DNA of 64,000 nt from Tabrizicola sp. GTDB lineage: Bacteria > Pseudomonadota > Alphaproteobacteria > Rhodobacterales > Rhodobacteraceae. The notes under the pieces were generated by a model. That model worked only from the letters and a program-made list of their open reading frames with translations, had not been told where the DNA came from and did not search any database. Both the position numbers and the translations under genes were made by a program. Below, one piece after another: positions 33,884 through 43,511 of this stretch; position 1 is the first letter of the stretch, and the number at the start of each line of letters is the position of its first letter. Where the stretch lies: contig NZ_JAEULO010000042.1 in assembly GCF_016793705.1 (NCBI RefSeq), forward strand, positions 115,308-179,307. The letters are read 5' to 3'.

Positions 33884-34504
33884 ATGCTGACCCTGTTCCA
33901 TTCACCGCGCAGCCGGTCCACCGCCATCCTGACCCTGATCGAGGAGATGGGCATCCAGGACCGGATCGACATCCGCGAAGTGACGATCCCGCGCATGGAT
34001 GGTTCGGGCAGGCGCGATCCGGCGAACCCGCATCCCGAGGGCAAGGTGCCCGCGCTGGTGCATGACGGTCGGGTGATCACCGAAAGGGGCGCGATCATCC
34101 TGCACCTTACCAGCCTTTTCCCCGACACCGGCCTCGCGCCGAAGGTCGGCACGCCGGACTGGGGCGTCTTCGCGATGTGGATGGCCTGGTATCAGGGCGT
34201 GCTGGAGCCGACCTTCATCATGGAGGCTGCGGGCTTCTCGCACCCCTGGATGACGGCGGCGGTGCGCGACCACAAGACCGCCGTCGCCCGGTTGCACGCG
34301 GCGCTGGAGAAAGGGCCTTGGATCATGGGCGAGAGGTTCAGTGCGGCGGATATCCTGCTGCATGGTCCCTATGTCTGGTTCCCCGAGGCCGCACCGCATG
34401 ACCCGCTGATCCGGGACTGGATCGAGCGCTGCAAGGCACGGCCCGCAAGCGTGAAGGTGCGCGAGGCCGACGGGGCGCGGATGGCGCAGCTGGCGGCGGC
34501 GTGA
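33884..34504 (+). CDS. Glutathione S-transferase family protein
   Basis: A 206-residue GST. The thioredoxin-like domain starts MLTLFHSPRSRSTAILTLIEEMG and has GKVPALVHDGRVITERGAIILHL, matching the glutathione-binding VPAL and E-S/R-x-AI positions; the C-terminal helical domain carries GPWIMGERFSAADILL, a typical N-capping box region. ATG at 33884 follows AAAGGAGAG. The divergent WYL regulator suggests inducible expression, perhaps by an electrophile, but the substrate is unknown. A palindrome follows its stop. Confidence 0.9.
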   Translation: MLTLFHSPRSRSTAILTLIEEMGIQDRIDIREVTIPRMDGSGRRDPANPHPEGKVPALVHDGRVITERGAIILHLTSLFPDTGLAPKVGTPDWGVFAMWMAWYQGVLEPTFIMEAAGFSHPWMTAAVRDHKTAVARLHAALEKGPWIMGERFSAADILLHGPYVWFPEAAPHDPLIRDWIERCKARPASVKVREADGARMAQLAAA

Positions 34505-34512
34505 GGGAGGTG

Positions 34513-34540
34513 CCCAAGAATTCTCGCGAAAATTCTTGGG
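34513..34540. terminator. Palindromic hairpin between convergent GST and VOC genes
   Basis: CCCAAGAATT (34513-34522) and AATTCTTGGG (34531-34540) form a 10-bp perfect stem around CTCGCGAA, whose core TCGCGA is itself palindromic. It lies between two convergent stops (34504 and 34546). It probably ends both transcripts although the T runs are short; I have seen comparable palindromes as repeated units in Rhodobacterales. Confidence 0.55.
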
Positions 34541-34545
34541 GCTCT

Positions 34546-34905
34546 TCACCCCGGCGGCTGCCACAGCTCGATGGGCGTGCCCTCGGGATCGTGGATACGG
34601 GCGAAGGTACCGTAGCTGCCGTCGCCGTCCCAGTCCGGCCGCGTCTCGACCGCGATCCCGACGGCGCGGAGTCGGGTGATCAGGGCGGACAGGTCGTCGA
34701 CGCGCAGGTTCAGCATCCACTGCTTGTCTTGGGCGAAATAGTCGGTATCGGCCTTGAACGGCGAGAACACGGTCGGCCCGGCCTCCTGCATCCAGACCGC
34801 GACATCGGGCTGGGTGATGCCGAGGTGGGCGCGATACCAGTCGTTCAGGGCCGCCGGGTCTCGCGCCCGGAAGAAGATGCCGCCGATGCCCGTGACCTTG
34901 GCCAT
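34546..34905 (-). CDS. VOC (glyoxalase/bleomycin resistance) family protein
   Basis: A 119-residue metal-binding beta-alpha-beta-beta-beta protein of the vicinal oxygen chelate superfamily. It starts with the typical GIGGIFFRARDPAALNDWYRAHLGI, and the second half ends with ARIHDPEGTPIELWQPP, where the final Glu is a usual metal ligand. Reaction cannot be told; close relatives are annotated only as glyoxalase-like. ATG at 34905 has GGGAGGTGG upstream and was preferred over a longer frame. Confidence 0.88.
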   Translation of the reverse strand: MAKVTGIGGIFFRARDPAALNDWYRAHLGITQPDVAVWMQEAGPTVFSPFKADTDYFAQDKQWMLNLRVDDLSALITRLRAVGIAVETRPDWDGDGSYGTFARIHDPEGTPIELWQPPG

Positions 34906-34974
34906 GTCCACCTCCCGAAAGCAAAAGGGCCGCCCCAAGGCGACCCTCTCACGAAATCCGGTCGTGCAGAAGCC

Positions 34975-35262
34975 TCAGCCGTTGACCACGTCCTTGAGCG
35001 CCTTGGCGATGGCGAACTTGACCTGCTTGTCGGCGGGCTTCTTCATCTGCTCGCCCGTGGCGGGGTTGCGGACCATGCGCTCCGGCCGGGCCTTGCAGGC
35101 CAACTTGCCGAGGCCGGGGATCGTCACGGTGCCGCCAGCGGCGACTTCGCGCGACACCACCGCAGCGATTGCATCCAGAGCCGCGTTCGCGGTCTTCTTG
35201 TCACCACCCATGGCTTCGGCGACGGCAGCCACCAGTTGGGTCTTGGTCATCGGTTTGGACAT
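34975..35262 (-). CDS. HU family DNA-binding protein
   Basis: A 95-residue nucleoid protein. Two N-terminal helices (TKTQLVAAVAEAMGGDKKTANAALDAI) precede the beta region; the DNA-bending arm appears as GKLACKARPERMVRNPATGEQM, with the conserved R-x-x-R-N-P-x-T-G-E and Pro at the tip. It binds DNA without strong sequence preference. It begins MSKPMTKTQ, slightly longer than classical HU, and seems to be an extra HU paralogue. AAGGATGATCC precedes the ATG. The 161 bp upstream (35263-35423) hold its promoter region but no clear terminator for amn. Confidence 0.93.
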   Translation of the reverse strand: MSKPMTKTQLVAAVAEAMGGDKKTANAALDAIAAVVSREVAAGGTVTIPGLGKLACKARPERMVRNPATGEQMKKPADKQVKFAIAKALKDVVNG

Positions 35263-35423
35263 TGGATCATCCTTCGTTGTTATTCGTTTCGTGTCTTATG
35301 CACGCATCGGCCCACAATTGGCAGGCGTCCCCCGTTCCGGGGCCACGGCCCAGACACAATGTTTGGGGGCCAAAATCAACCCCCGAACCGCGAAACTGGG
35401 GCGTTTGACGGCTTTTTCGCTGC

Positions 35424-36926
35424 TTAAAGGAAGGCTGTTTCCTCGAATGAGCGAAGTTTCCGGCTGTGAAGCCGTTCTATGGGCGTGTCGCGCAGCCGCT
35501 CCATCGCCCGGATGCCGATCTGCAGGTGGCGGCTGACCTGGGTCTTGTAGAAATCCGACGCCATGCCGGGCAGCTTCAGCTCACCATGCAACGGCTTGTC
35601 GCTGACGCAAAGGAGCGTGCCGTAGGGCACCCGGAAGCGGAACCCGTTCGCCGCGATGGTGGCGCTTTCCATGTCCAGCGCCACCGCGCGCGATTGCGAC
35701 AGGCGGCGCACCGGGCCGGACTGGTCGCGCAGCTCCCAGTTGCGGTTGTCGATGGTGGCGACGGTGCCGGTGCGCATGATGCGCTTCAACTCGTAGCCTT
35801 CCAGCTGGGTCACTTCCGCCACGGCCTTCTCCAGCGCGATCTGGATTTCGGCCAGCGCCGGGATCGGCACCCAGACCGGCAGGTCGTCGTCGAGCACATG
35901 GTCCTCGCGCAGGTAGGCATGCGCCAGGACGAAGTCGCCAAGGCTCTGGCTGTTCCTGAGGCCCGCGCAATGGCCGACCATCAGCCAGGCATGCGGGCGG
36001 AGGACGGCGATATGGTCGGTGGCGGTCTTGGCATTGGACGGACCGACACCGATGTTGACCAGGGTGATCCCGTTCCCGTCGGCCCGTTTCAGATGATAGG
36101 TCGGCATCTGCGGCATCTTGTCGAAAGGCAGGATCGCGCCGTCGGGCGTGGTGATCAACTGGTTGCCGGTCGCGACGAAGGCGGTGTAGCCCGAAGCCGG
36201 ATCGCCGAGCATCGCGCGGGCATAGGCCTCGAACTCGTCGACGTAGAACTGGTAGTTGGTGAAGAGGACGTGGTTCTGGAAATGCGTCGGGTCGGTCGCG
36301 GTGTAATGCGCCAGCCGGGCCAGCGAATAATCCACCCGCTGCGCCGTGAAGGGGGCAAGCGGGGCCGAGCCGTCGTCATAGCGCGTCATCACGCCATTGA
36401 CGATGTCGTCGTTGGTGGTGACGAGGTCCGGCACGTCGAACACGTCGCGAAGCGAGAAGTCCATCACCCCTTCCTGGGGAATGGCGACGGTGCTGCCCGA
36501 GACCGCGAAATGGACGGGCATCGGCGTGTCCGACAGGCCCACGTCGACCGAAACCCCGTGATTGCGGATCAGAAGCTCGATCTGCTGGATCAGGTAGTTG
36601 CGGAACAGGTCGGGCCGCGTGACCGTGGTGGCATAGGTGCCGGGGGCCGAGACATGGCCGAAGGCCAGTCGGGTATCGACCTTGTCGAAGCTGGTGATGG
36701 TGATGCGAATCTCCGGGTAGAAGGCGCGGATGCGGCGGCCCGGATTGCCTTTGGCGACAGTGCGCAGGAACTGGTCGGACAGGAAACGGGTGGCCTGGGA
36801 ATAAAGCACCTCAAGCCTGTCCACGGCAGCGGCGGCGCTGGTAAAGCTCTCTGCGGGCGGGGCGTCGGGGGTAAGGATGGAGTGGGCGTCTTCCAGCATC
36901 GCGGGTCCTGAAATGTGATCCGGCAT
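35424..36926 (-). CDS. amn: AMP nucleosidase
   Basis: Hydrolyses AMP to adenine and ribose 5-phosphate, helping to balance the adenylate pool. The 500-residue protein is close to E. coli Amn (484). It has an N-terminal Amn-specific domain (to about 200) and a C-terminal nucleoside phosphorylase-like domain with GITLVNIGVGPSNAKTATDHIAVLRPHAWLMVGHCAGLR and ALDMESATIAANGFRFRVPYGTLLCVSDKPLHGELKLPG, in which DMESA and SDKP are the active-site segments. ATG at 36926 is used; Met10 at 36899 is an alternative. Confidence 0.95.
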   Translation of the reverse strand: MPDHISGPAMLEDAHSILTPDAPPAESFTSAAAAVDRLEVLYSQATRFLSDQFLRTVAKGNPGRRIRAFYPEIRITITSFDKVDTRLAFGHVSAPGTYATTVTRPDLFRNYLIQQIELLIRNHGVSVDVGLSDTPMPVHFAVSGSTVAIPQEGVMDFSLRDVFDVPDLVTTNDDIVNGVMTRYDDGSAPLAPFTAQRVDYSLARLAHYTATDPTHFQNHVLFTNYQFYVDEFEAYARAMLGDPASGYTAFVATGNQLITTPDGAILPFDKMPQMPTYHLKRADGNGITLVNIGVGPSNAKTATDHIAVLRPHAWLMVGHCAGLRNSQSLGDFVLAHAYLREDHVLDDDLPVWVPIPALAEIQIALEKAVAEVTQLEGYELKRIMRTGTVATIDNRNWELRDQSGPVRRLSQSRAVALDMESATIAANGFRFRVPYGTLLCVSDKPLHGELKLPGMASDFYKTQVSRHLQIGIRAMERLRDTPIERLHSRKLRSFEETAFL

Positions 36927-36973
36927 ATAAGCCGAAACCGGCGCTGTTCCGCAAGTGAAGCTCGTGCGACAGG

Positions 36974-37621
36974 TCAGGCGGCGCGGAAAAGCGCGATCAT
37001 GGCCCGGTCGGCTGCATGTTCGCTGTCGATCCGGGTAGCGGCGGCGCCATAGACCTCGACCTCAATGAGTTGCAGGCCGGTGATGCGGCTTTGCGTGGCC
37101 AGCGCGTCCAGCGCCAGGTCGAAGCCCGCAGAGGTCCAGACCCGGCGGTTGATCGAGAGGGCGAACTGCGCCTGTGGGGCGGCGACAGCGAGGAGGTTCG
37201 GCAAGGCTTCGGGCCCGACATGGCCGGCGGTGAAGGTGCCGGAGGAGACGATCCCGCTGTATCGACGCGGCAGGGAAAGGGGCCTGGTAATGTCGGCCTG
37301 GAAGAGCCCGGCGTAGATACGCTTTTCTGCCGCGCGTTCCAGCATCTCGACCGAGAAATCCACCGCGTCGATGGGATCGGCAAAGCCCATTTGCCACAAG
37401 GCCTCGGCCAGAAGGCCGGTGCCCGCGCCGACGTCCAGCACCGGGCCTTGCCCCCGCGCGCCCATGAAGGCCGCCGCGACATGAGCGGGCAGTAGGTATT
37501 GCATCTCGGTCGCGAAGCCCTGGTCGTAGCTTGCAGCCCAGTCGCGGTAATAGGCGAGGCAGGCCTCTGGTCCGGTCAGGGCGAGCGCGCCTTTCAATCC
37601 CCCATCCTTGCCGTTGTCCAT
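36974..37621 (-). CDS. SAM-dependent methyltransferase
   Basis: A 215-residue class I methyltransferase. Motif I is VLDVGAGTGLLAEALW, followed by the acidic loop IDAVDFSVEMLERA; the region YRDWAASYDQGFATEMQYLLPAH ahead of it is typical of small-molecule methyltransferases with 'YD' openings. No substrate clue. ATG at 37621 (MDNGKDGG) was chosen over a longer frame that would overlap the divergent gene. It is divergent from the epimerase gene with 88 bp between starts. Confidence 0.85.
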   Translation of the reverse strand: MDNGKDGGLKGALALTGPEACLAYYRDWAASYDQGFATEMQYLLPAHVAAAFMGARGQGPVLDVGAGTGLLAEALWQMGFADPIDAVDFSVEMLERAAEKRIYAGLFQADITRPLSLPRRYSGIVSSGTFTAGHVGPEALPNLLAVAAPQAQFALSINRRVWTSAGFDLALDALATQSRITGLQLIEVEVYGAAATRIDSEHAADRAMIALFRAA

Positions 37622-37709
37622 GCGCCACCTCCCGCCTGCCAGCATGGAATGCGCGACCCCTTGCCGCAAGCCCTTGCCTCCCCCCGCCCGCGCCCCGATA
37701 GTCCGGCCC

Positions 37710-38552
37710 ATGTCCACGCTTCTCTCCCTTGGCCACGGCTATTCCGCCCGCGCCCTTGCCCGCCGCCTGGTTCCGCAGGGCTGGCGGGTGATCGGCACCA
37801 CCCGCAAACCGGAGAAGGCCGAGGCCTTCCGCGCCGAAGGGGTGGAGCCCTTGATTTGGCCCGGACACCTTGGGCCTGCGCTGGAGGAGGCGACGCATAT
37901 CCTCTGCTCCGCCGCACCGGACGCGCAGGGCGACCCGTTCCTGCGGGCGGTTCCTGGGATCGCCGGAGCGAAGGCGGTCTGGGTGGGATATCTGTCGACC
38001 ACTGGCGTCTATGGCGACCATGACGGCGGCTGGGTGGACGAGGCGACGCCGCTGACCCCGCAATCCGACCGGGGACGGCAGCGGGTGGTCGCCGAAAGCC
38101 AGTGGCGGGCGACCGGCCTGCCGCTGCATATCTTCCGGCTGGCGGGCATCTATGGTCCGGGCCGAGGACCGTTCGAGAAGGTCCGCGACGGGACCGCGCG
38201 GCGGATCATCAAGCCGGGGCAGGTGTTCAGCCGCATCCATGTCGAGGACATCGCGCAGGTGCTGGAAGCCTCGATCCGCCAGCCCAATCCGGATGCCGCC
38301 TACAACGTCTGCGACGACAACCCCTGCCCGCCGGACGAGGTGATCGGTTATGCCGCGCGGCTGCTGGGGATGCCGGAACCGCCCGCCGTGCCCTTCGCCG
38401 AAGTGGAACCGACGATGACCCCGATGGCGCGGGGATTCTACAACGAATCGAAGAAGGTGCGGAACGACCGGATCAAGGACGAGCTTGGGGTGAGGCTCCT
38501 CTACCCCGACTACCCGCAGGGTTTGGCGGCGCTGCTGGCGGGGGGCGACTGA
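37710..38552 (+). CDS. NAD(P)-dependent epimerase/dehydratase family protein
   Basis: A 280-residue extended SDR-like protein of the YeeZ type. The cofactor-binding motif is degenerate, MSTLLSLGHGYSARALARRL (GxGYSA instead of GxxGxxG), as in YeeZ. WVGYLSTTGVYGDHDGGWVDE contains the Ser and the Tyr-like position of the family, and FRLAGIYGPGRGPFEKV and FSRIHVEDIAQVL are conserved downstream. The reaction is unknown. ATG at 37710 fits the family start. A hairpin follows the stop. Confidence 0.85.
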   Translation: MSTLLSLGHGYSARALARRLVPQGWRVIGTTRKPEKAEAFRAEGVEPLIWPGHLGPALEEATHILCSAAPDAQGDPFLRAVPGIAGAKAVWVGYLSTTGVYGDHDGGWVDEATPLTPQSDRGRQRVVAESQWRATGLPLHIFRLAGIYGPGRGPFEKVRDGTARRIIKPGQVFSRIHVEDIAQVLEASIRQPNPDAAYNVCDDNPCPPDEVIGYAARLLGMPEPPAVPFAEVEPTMTPMARGFYNESKKVRNDRIKDELGVRLLYPDYPQGLAALLAGGD

Positions 38553-38564
38553 ACCGCTCGTCGT

Positions 38565-38606
38565 CGCCTTCGGCGCTCCTCGCCAAGCGACGAGAAGCCG
38601 AAGGCG
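38565..38606. terminator. Hairpin between convergent epimerase and xylA genes
   Basis: CGCCTTCGG (38565-38573) is the exact inverse of CCGAAGGCG (38598-38606), with a 24-nt loop holding GCTCCTCG and CGAG. The two genes end at 38552 and 38620, so the hairpin lies exactly between them and could end both transcripts. No T run. Confidence 0.45.
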
Positions 38607-38619
38607 CACGAGGAGGGCG

Positions 38620-39921
38620 TCAGACGTAACGGTTCCAGAGGTTCTCCAGCCGTTCCTGCCGCCCGGACCGGGGCTGTGGCTCCAGCTTCTCGTTGATCAC
38701 CCGCGCAGCGGCCTGTTCCAGCGAGCCCTTCAGCATCTCCTGTGCCTTCGGGTCGTTCCACCCGGCATAGCGCGCCTTGACCGCAGCCTCCATCTCGCCC
38801 GACTCCAGCAGCGCCGCAGCGGCTTTCAGCGCGCGGGCGCAGGTGTCCATTCCGCCGACATGGGCCAGGATCAGGTCCTCGGGATCAAGGCTCTGCCGCC
38901 GGATCTTGGCGTCGAAGTTGACGCCGCCGGTGGTGAAGCCTCCCGCCTTGAGGATCTCGTAGAAGGCCACCGCCTTTTCGGCGTGGTTGTTCGGGAACTG
39001 GTCGGTGTCCCAGCCGGACTGGTAATCGTTCCGGTTCATGTCGATCGAGCCGAAGATGCCCAAAGCGGCGGCCAGCGCGATCTCATGCTCGAAGGAATGC
39101 CCGGCGAGGATGGCGTGGCCCTGCTCGATGTTGGTCTTGACCTCGCCCTCCAACCCGAACTCCTTGAGGAAGCCGTAAACGGTGGCCACATCATAGTCGT
39201 ACTGGTGCTTCGATGGCTCCTGCGGCTTCGGCTCGATCAGGATCGTGCCCTTGAAGCCGATCCTGTGCTTGTACTCGACGACCTGCTGCAGGAACCGCCC
39301 GGCATGGGCGCGCTCGGCCTTCAGGTCGGTGTTGAGCAGCGTCTCATAGCCCTCGCGCCCGCCCCAGAGGACGTAGTTCTGCCCGCCCAGCCGGTGCGTC
39401 ACGTCCATGTTGGCCTTCACCGTCGCGGCGGCATAGGCGTAGACATCCGGGTCGGGGTTCGTCGCCGCGCCGGACATCCAGCGGCGGTGGCTGAACAGGT
39501 TGGATGTGCCCCAGAGGAGCTTGGCCTTGTGCCTGCCCTGCTTCTCGCCAAGGTAATCGGCGATCTCGTTCAGGTTCTTCAGGCTTTCCGCAAAGGTCGC
39601 GCCTTCTGGCCGGGCATCTGCATCGTGGAAGCAGTAAAACGGGACGCCCAGGATATCGAACATCTCGAAAGCCACGTCGGCCTTGAGCTTCGCCAGCTTC
39701 ATCCCGTCGCCGAACCAGGGCCGCTCGAAGGTCTGCCCGCCGAACGGGTCGCCGCCGGGCCAGGCGAAGCTGTGCCAATAGGCCACCGCAAAGCGCAGGT
39801 GGTCCTCCATCCGCTTGCCGAGGATCACCTCGTTCGCGTCATAGTGGCGGAAGGCGAATTCGTTCGACGAGGCCGGGCCTTCGTATTTGATCTGCGGGAT
39901 GCCTTTGAAGAAATCGGTCAT
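38620..39921 (-). CDS. xylA: Xylose isomerase
   Basis: Converts D-xylose to D-xylulose in the cytosol with two divalent metals. The 433-residue length is that of class II enzymes such as E. coli XylA (440). Typical regions are [21 protein letters not shown] (catalytic His), [52 protein letters not shown] (metal Glu, Lys) and [23 protein letters not shown] at 39921 overlaps xylB by four bases (ATGA); a longer frame reads through xylB out of frame and is not coding. Last gene of the xyl operon. Confidence 0.98.
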   Translation of the reverse strand: MTDFFKGIPQIKYEGPASSNEFAFRHYDANEVILGKRMEDHLRFAVAYWHSFAWPGGDPFGGQTFERPWFGDGMKLAKLKADVAFEMFDILGVPFYCFHDADARPEGATFAESLKNLNEIADYLGEKQGRHKAKLLWGTSNLFSHRRWMSGAATNPDPDVYAYAAATVKANMDVTHRLGGQNYVLWGGREGYETLLNTDLKAERAHAGRFLQQVVEYKHRIGFKGTILIEPKPQEPSKHQYDYDVATVYGFLKEFGLEGEVKTNIEQGHAILAGHSFEHEIALAAALGIFGSIDMNRNDYQSGWDTDQFPNNHAEKAVAFYEILKAGGFTTGGVNFDAKIRRQSLDPEDLILAHVGGMDTCARALKAAAALLESGEMEAAVKARYAGWNDPKAQEMLKGSLEQAAARVINEKLEPQPRSGRQERLENLWNRYV

Positions 39922-41357
39922 GTCAGGTCCTTGATGGCGGATTGGGCGGCGCGGAACCTTGCGGCTCCGGCGTCGAAGGCGTCGGTGAGGGACGGGTCGG
40001 GCTCGATAACCCGGGCGATGGGCGGCAGGGTGGCAATCTCGGCCCCGGCTCCGGTCGCAGCCATAAGGCCAAGGCGCGCCGCCCCGAAGGCGCCGCCGAA
40101 ATCCCCCGCGACCGGAAGCTGGACGGGGCAGTCGAGCACGGTGGCGATCAGTCGCAGCCAGTAGTCCGACCGCGAGCCGCCGCCGACCGCAAGCAGGTTC
40201 TCCAGCCGCGTTCCGGTGGCCGCCAGCGCATCGCGGCTGTCGCGGATGGCGAAGGTCACGCCCTCCAGCACCGCGCGGGTGGCGGCCTTGCGGTCGGTGG
40301 CGTGTTCCAGCCCGGTGAAGGCCCCGCGCACGGTGGCGGAGTTGAGGGGCGTCCGCTCGCCGCCGAGATAGGGCAGGAACAGGGTCTTGCCGGGGGCCTG
40401 CAATTCGCCAAGCTCTCCGGTCAGCCGGGCGGCATCGGTGCCGATCAGTTTTGCGTACCAGTTCAGCGCATCGGTCGCCGCCAGGATCACGCCCATCTGG
40501 TGCCAGGTCTCCGGCAGCGCGTGGCAGAAGGTGTGGACGGCAGTGTCCGGGTCCGGCTGATAGCCGTCGTTTGCGGCGAACAGCACGCCCGAGGTGCCGA
40601 GGCTGACGAAGGCCTCCCCCGCCCGCACCACGCCCACGCCCACGCCGGAGGCGGCATTGTCGCCGCCACCGCCCGCCACGACCACGCTCTTCGGCAGTCC
40701 CCAGCGCGTCGCCAGCGCCTCGCGCAGAGTGCCCGAGACCTGCGACCCCTCGACAAGGCCCGGCATGTGACTGCGGTCCAGACCAGTCGCCGCCAGCAGC
40801 TCGTCCGACCAGTCCCGTTTGCCGGTGTCCAGCCAGGACGTCCCGGCGGCATCCGACATCTCGCCGACATGCTCCCCCGTCAGCCAGAGCCGCAGGTAGT
40901 CTTTCGGCAGCAGCACCTTGGCCACCCGGTCGCGGATCGCGGGTTTGTGGCGGGCGACCCACACGAGCTTCGGCGCGGTGAAGCCGGGGAACACGATGTT
41001 CCCGGTCAACCGCCGGAACATCGGGTCGCCGTCCAGCTCGGCGGCTTCCGCGTGGCTGCGCGTGTCGTTCCACAGGATGCAGGGCCGCAGCACCTCGTCC
41101 CGCGCGTCCAGCAGGGTCGCGCCGTGCATATGGCCCGAGAGTCCGATCCCCCGCACCTGCCCCAGCGGTTTCTGCGCCGCCAGCCTGTCGAACACCGTCT
41201 CGGCCGCGTGGATCCAGTCGGACGGGGCCTGTTCGCTCCACCCCTCTGCCGGGCGCTGGACCGTCAGCGGCGCGGTGGCCTCGGCAAGGACCGTCTGGTC
41301 CTCGCCGATCAGAACCCCCTTCAACCCGGAGGTGCCGAGATCAAGCCCGATATACAT
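39918..41357 (-). CDS. xylB: Xylulokinase
   Basis: Phosphorylates D-xylulose to xylulose 5-phosphate, which enters the pentose phosphate pathway. A 479-residue FGGY-family kinase: N-terminal [17 protein letters not shown] phosphate-1 motif, [27 protein letters not shown], catalytic-Asp segment around [14 protein letters not shown], and the FGGY signature 2 region [21 protein letters not shown]. The start was placed at the ATG at 41357, whose A is the last base of the xylG stop (TGATG), rather than the GTG one codon earlier. Translationally coupled to xylG and xylA. Confidence 0.97.
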   Translation of the reverse strand: MYIGLDLGTSGLKGVLIGEDQTVLAEATAPLTVQRPAEGWSEQAPSDWIHAAETVFDRLAAQKPLGQVRGIGLSGHMHGATLLDARDEVLRPCILWNDTRSHAEAAELDGDPMFRRLTGNIVFPGFTAPKLVWVARHKPAIRDRVAKVLLPKDYLRLWLTGEHVGEMSDAAGTSWLDTGKRDWSDELLAATGLDRSHMPGLVEGSQVSGTLREALATRWGLPKSVVVAGGGGDNAASGVGVGVVRAGEAFVSLGTSGVLFAANDGYQPDPDTAVHTFCHALPETWHQMGVILAATDALNWYAKLIGTDAARLTGELGELQAPGKTLFLPYLGGERTPLNSATVRGAFTGLEHATDRKAATRAVLEGVTFAIRDSRDALAATGTRLENLLAVGGGSRSDYWLRLIATVLDCPVQLPVAGDFGGAFGAARLGLMAATGAGAEIATLPPIARVIEPDPSLTDAFDAGAARFRAAQSAIKDLT

Positions 41358-42118
41358 CACGCCGCCAGATGCGCCGGGCGTTTCCCGAGGATGATCATGC
41401 CCAGGATGTCGTCGTCCGTGACTTCGTTCACGTTCACCGTGCCAACAAGCTGGCCGTTCTTCATCACACTGGCCCGGTCGCAGAGCTTCATGACGTTGTG
41501 GATGTCATGCTCGATCAGGAAGATGCCCAGGCCCTGCGCCTTCAGCTCCTGGATCAGTTCCGCGACCATCTGTGTCTCGTGCGGGCCAAGCGCGGCGGTG
41601 GGTTCGTCCATGATCAGGATCTTGGCGTTGAAGTAGACCGCCCGGGCGATGGCCACCGACTGGCGCTGCCCACCCGAAAGGGCCGAAACCGGCACGTTGA
41701 ACTTGCGGAAGTTGGGGTTGAGCCGCCCCATGATCTTCCGCGTCTCGGCCTCCATCTTCGCGTCGTCGACCAGTCCGTTCCGCTTGATCTCGCGACCGAG
41801 GAACAGGTTCGAGGCGGCGTCGAGATTGTCGGCCAGCGCGAGCGTCTGGTAGATCGTCTCGATGTTCTGGGCGCGGGCGTCGCGGGGGTTGTTGATCGCG
41901 ACCTCCTCGCCGTTGATCAGGATTTGCCCCGCGTCCTTCTGATAGGCGCCCGAGAGGCACTTGATCAGCGTCGATTTCCCCGCGCCGTTGTGGCCGAGAA
42001 GGCCCACGACTTCGCCGGGATAGAGGTCGATCGAGACATGGTCGACGGCCTTGATCCCGCCGAACGAGATCGAGATGTCGCGCATCTCGACCAGGGGAGT
42101 GCGTGCAGACTGGTTCAT
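41357..42118 (-). CDS. xylG: Xylose ABC transporter ATP-binding protein (single domain)
   Basis: The ATPase of the xylose importer, 253 residues. Walker [10 protein letters not shown], signature [15 protein letters not shown], Walker [12 protein letters not shown] and switch His in [11 protein letters not shown] are intact. E. coli XylG is about 513 residues with two ATPase domains; here there is one, as in several other alphaproteobacterial sugar importers that probably assemble as homodimers. It overlaps xylH by four bases and xylB by one, fixing the order F-H-G-B-A in one transcript. Confidence 0.93.
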   Translation of the reverse strand: MNQSARTPLVEMRDISISFGGIKAVDHVSIDLYPGEVVGLLGHNGAGKSTLIKCLSGAYQKDAGQILINGEEVAINNPRDARAQNIETIYQTLALADNLDAASNLFLGREIKRNGLVDDAKMEAETRKIMGRLNPNFRKFNVPVSALSGGQRQSVAIARAVYFNAKILIMDEPTAALGPHETQMVAELIQELKAQGLGIFLIEHDIHNVMKLCDRASVMKNGQLVGTVNVNEVTDDDILGMIILGKRPAHLAA

Positions 42119-43416
42119 TTGGTCAGCCCCAGACGTTTGCGATAGAGGATGTCGACCCAGACAGCGATGACCAGCACCAGGCCCACGACGATGTTCTGGA
42201 ACGGCGTGTCGACGCCGACCATCGCCATCCCCGATTGCAGCGACTGCATGATCAGCGCCCCCAGCACCGCGCCGTAGATCGTACCGACGCCACCGGCCAG
42301 GGCCGTGCCGCCGATCACCGCAGCGGCGATCACCCGCAGTTCTTCCAACATGCCGATGTCGTTGCCATGGCTCTGCAGCCGGGCCTGGGCGATCAGGCCG
42401 GCCAGCGCGCAGAGGAAGCCCATCAGCGCGAAGATCTTTACCGTCAGCAGGCGGGTGTTGATCCCCGAAAGTTCAGCCGCATCCGGATTACCGCCCATCG
42501 CGAAGATGTAGCGCCCGAAGGTGGTCTTCTTCGCCGTGACCGTCATCGCCACCGCGACCAGGATCAGGATCAGGACGGAAATCGGCAGGCCGTGCATCGC
42601 GGTATAGCCTTCCGGCATCACCTCGCCCCGCGCCTCGAACAGGCGCTTCAGCTTGGCTGCGGGGATCGGATAGCGCGACAGCCATCCTACGAAGAACAGG
42701 ATCGCACCGACGATCAGGCCCGCCATCACCGTCTCGGCCCAGACCGGCTTGACCATGAAGCCGTGGCGCTGCTTGGTGCGCCGTGCTGCGATGATGGCCC
42801 AGACCGCGACAGCGGCGGCGATCAGCCCCAGCACCCAGCTTGCCGTGGCGCCAAGAACGCCTTCCGTCCCGCCGAACATCAGGAGGTTCGGGTCGGTCAG
42901 GCTTACCGATTGGCCGTTGGTGGTGAACCAGTTGACGTTGCGCCAGACGAAAAGGCCCCCCAGGGTGACGATGAACGAGGGAATGCGCTGGTAGCCGACC
43001 AGCCAGCCCGTCAGGGCCCCCATGGCGGTGCCCACGACAAGCCCGATCAGGATCGTTGCCACCAGGATCACGGGGTTGCCATAGGCCAGGCCGAAGAGCT
43101 TTGGCAGCCATTGTGCCTGGCTCATTGCCATCACGGCGGAACACATCGCCAGCATCGAGCCGACTGAGAGGTCGATGTGCCGCGCCACGATCACGAAGAC
43201 CATGCCGCAGGCCATGATCGCCACCGGAACTGTCTGCACCGCGATGTTGAACACGTTGCGCGGACCCACGAAGGTGCCCCCGGTCCAGATCGTGAAGACC
43301 AGCGCCACCGCGGCGAAGGCCATCAGCATCCCCAGAAGCCGCACGTCGATCTCCAGCGTGTCGATCACGCTGCGACGCGGCCCCGATCCTTGGGTGGCAA
43401 GCCCCTGATCCGTCAT
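42115..43416 (-). CDS. xylH: Xylose ABC transporter permease
   Basis: A 433-residue permease of the ribose/xylose type. The conserved transport segment [20 protein letters not shown] lies in the first third, [18 protein letters not shown] follows, and the second half has the family's [20 protein letters not shown] and [28 protein letters not shown]. About ten helices, with an extra hydrophobic block in the middle (about 190-260) that matches longer XylH proteins. ATG at 43416 has GGGAGGAA. Separated from xylF by a 95-bp gap with a strong hairpin. Confidence 0.95.
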   Translation of the reverse strand: MTDQGLATQGSGPRRSVIDTLEIDVRLLGMLMAFAAVALVFTIWTGGTFVGPRNVFNIAVQTVPVAIMACGMVFVIVARHIDLSVGSMLAMCSAVMAMSQAQWLPKLFGLAYGNPVILVATILIGLVVGTAMGALTGWLVGYQRIPSFIVTLGGLFVWRNVNWFTTNGQSVSLTDPNLLMFGGTEGVLGATASWVLGLIAAAVAVWAIIAARRTKQRHGFMVKPVWAETVMAGLIVGAILFFVGWLSRYPIPAAKLKRLFEARGEVMPEGYTAMHGLPISVLILILVAVAMTVTAKKTTFGRYIFAMGGNPDAAELSGINTRLLTVKIFALMGFLCALAGLIAQARLQSHGNDIGMLEELRVIAAAVIGGTALAGGVGTIYGAVLGALIMQSLQSGMAMVGVDTPFQNIVVGLVLVIAVWVDILYRKRLGLTK

Positions 43417-43468
43417 GTGAATTCCTCCCTCACGGGTTGCCTTGCGGCACCCTTTCCCCCGAAGAAAG

Positions 43469-43496
43469 CGCCCCGGCCCGTGACCGGACCGGGGCG
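43469..43496 (-). terminator. Attenuating hairpin between xylF and xylH
   Basis: CGCCCCGG and CCGGGGCG (43469-43476 and 43489-43496) make a perfect 8-bp GC stem with a 12-nt loop, followed on the minus strand by CTTTCTT. It lies right after the xylF stop. In binding-protein operons such hairpins let the first gene be made in excess over the membrane parts by partial termination or by protecting the upstream mRNA. Confidence 0.65.
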
Positions 43497-43511
43497 TTTC
43501 CCGCTTTCAGA

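Noticed and set aside
39922-41241. Apparent N-terminal extension of xylA by about 440 codons
   Set aside because: The stretch is xylB read in the wrong frame; xylA proper starts at 39921 with a family-typical N-terminus and ATGA overlap.
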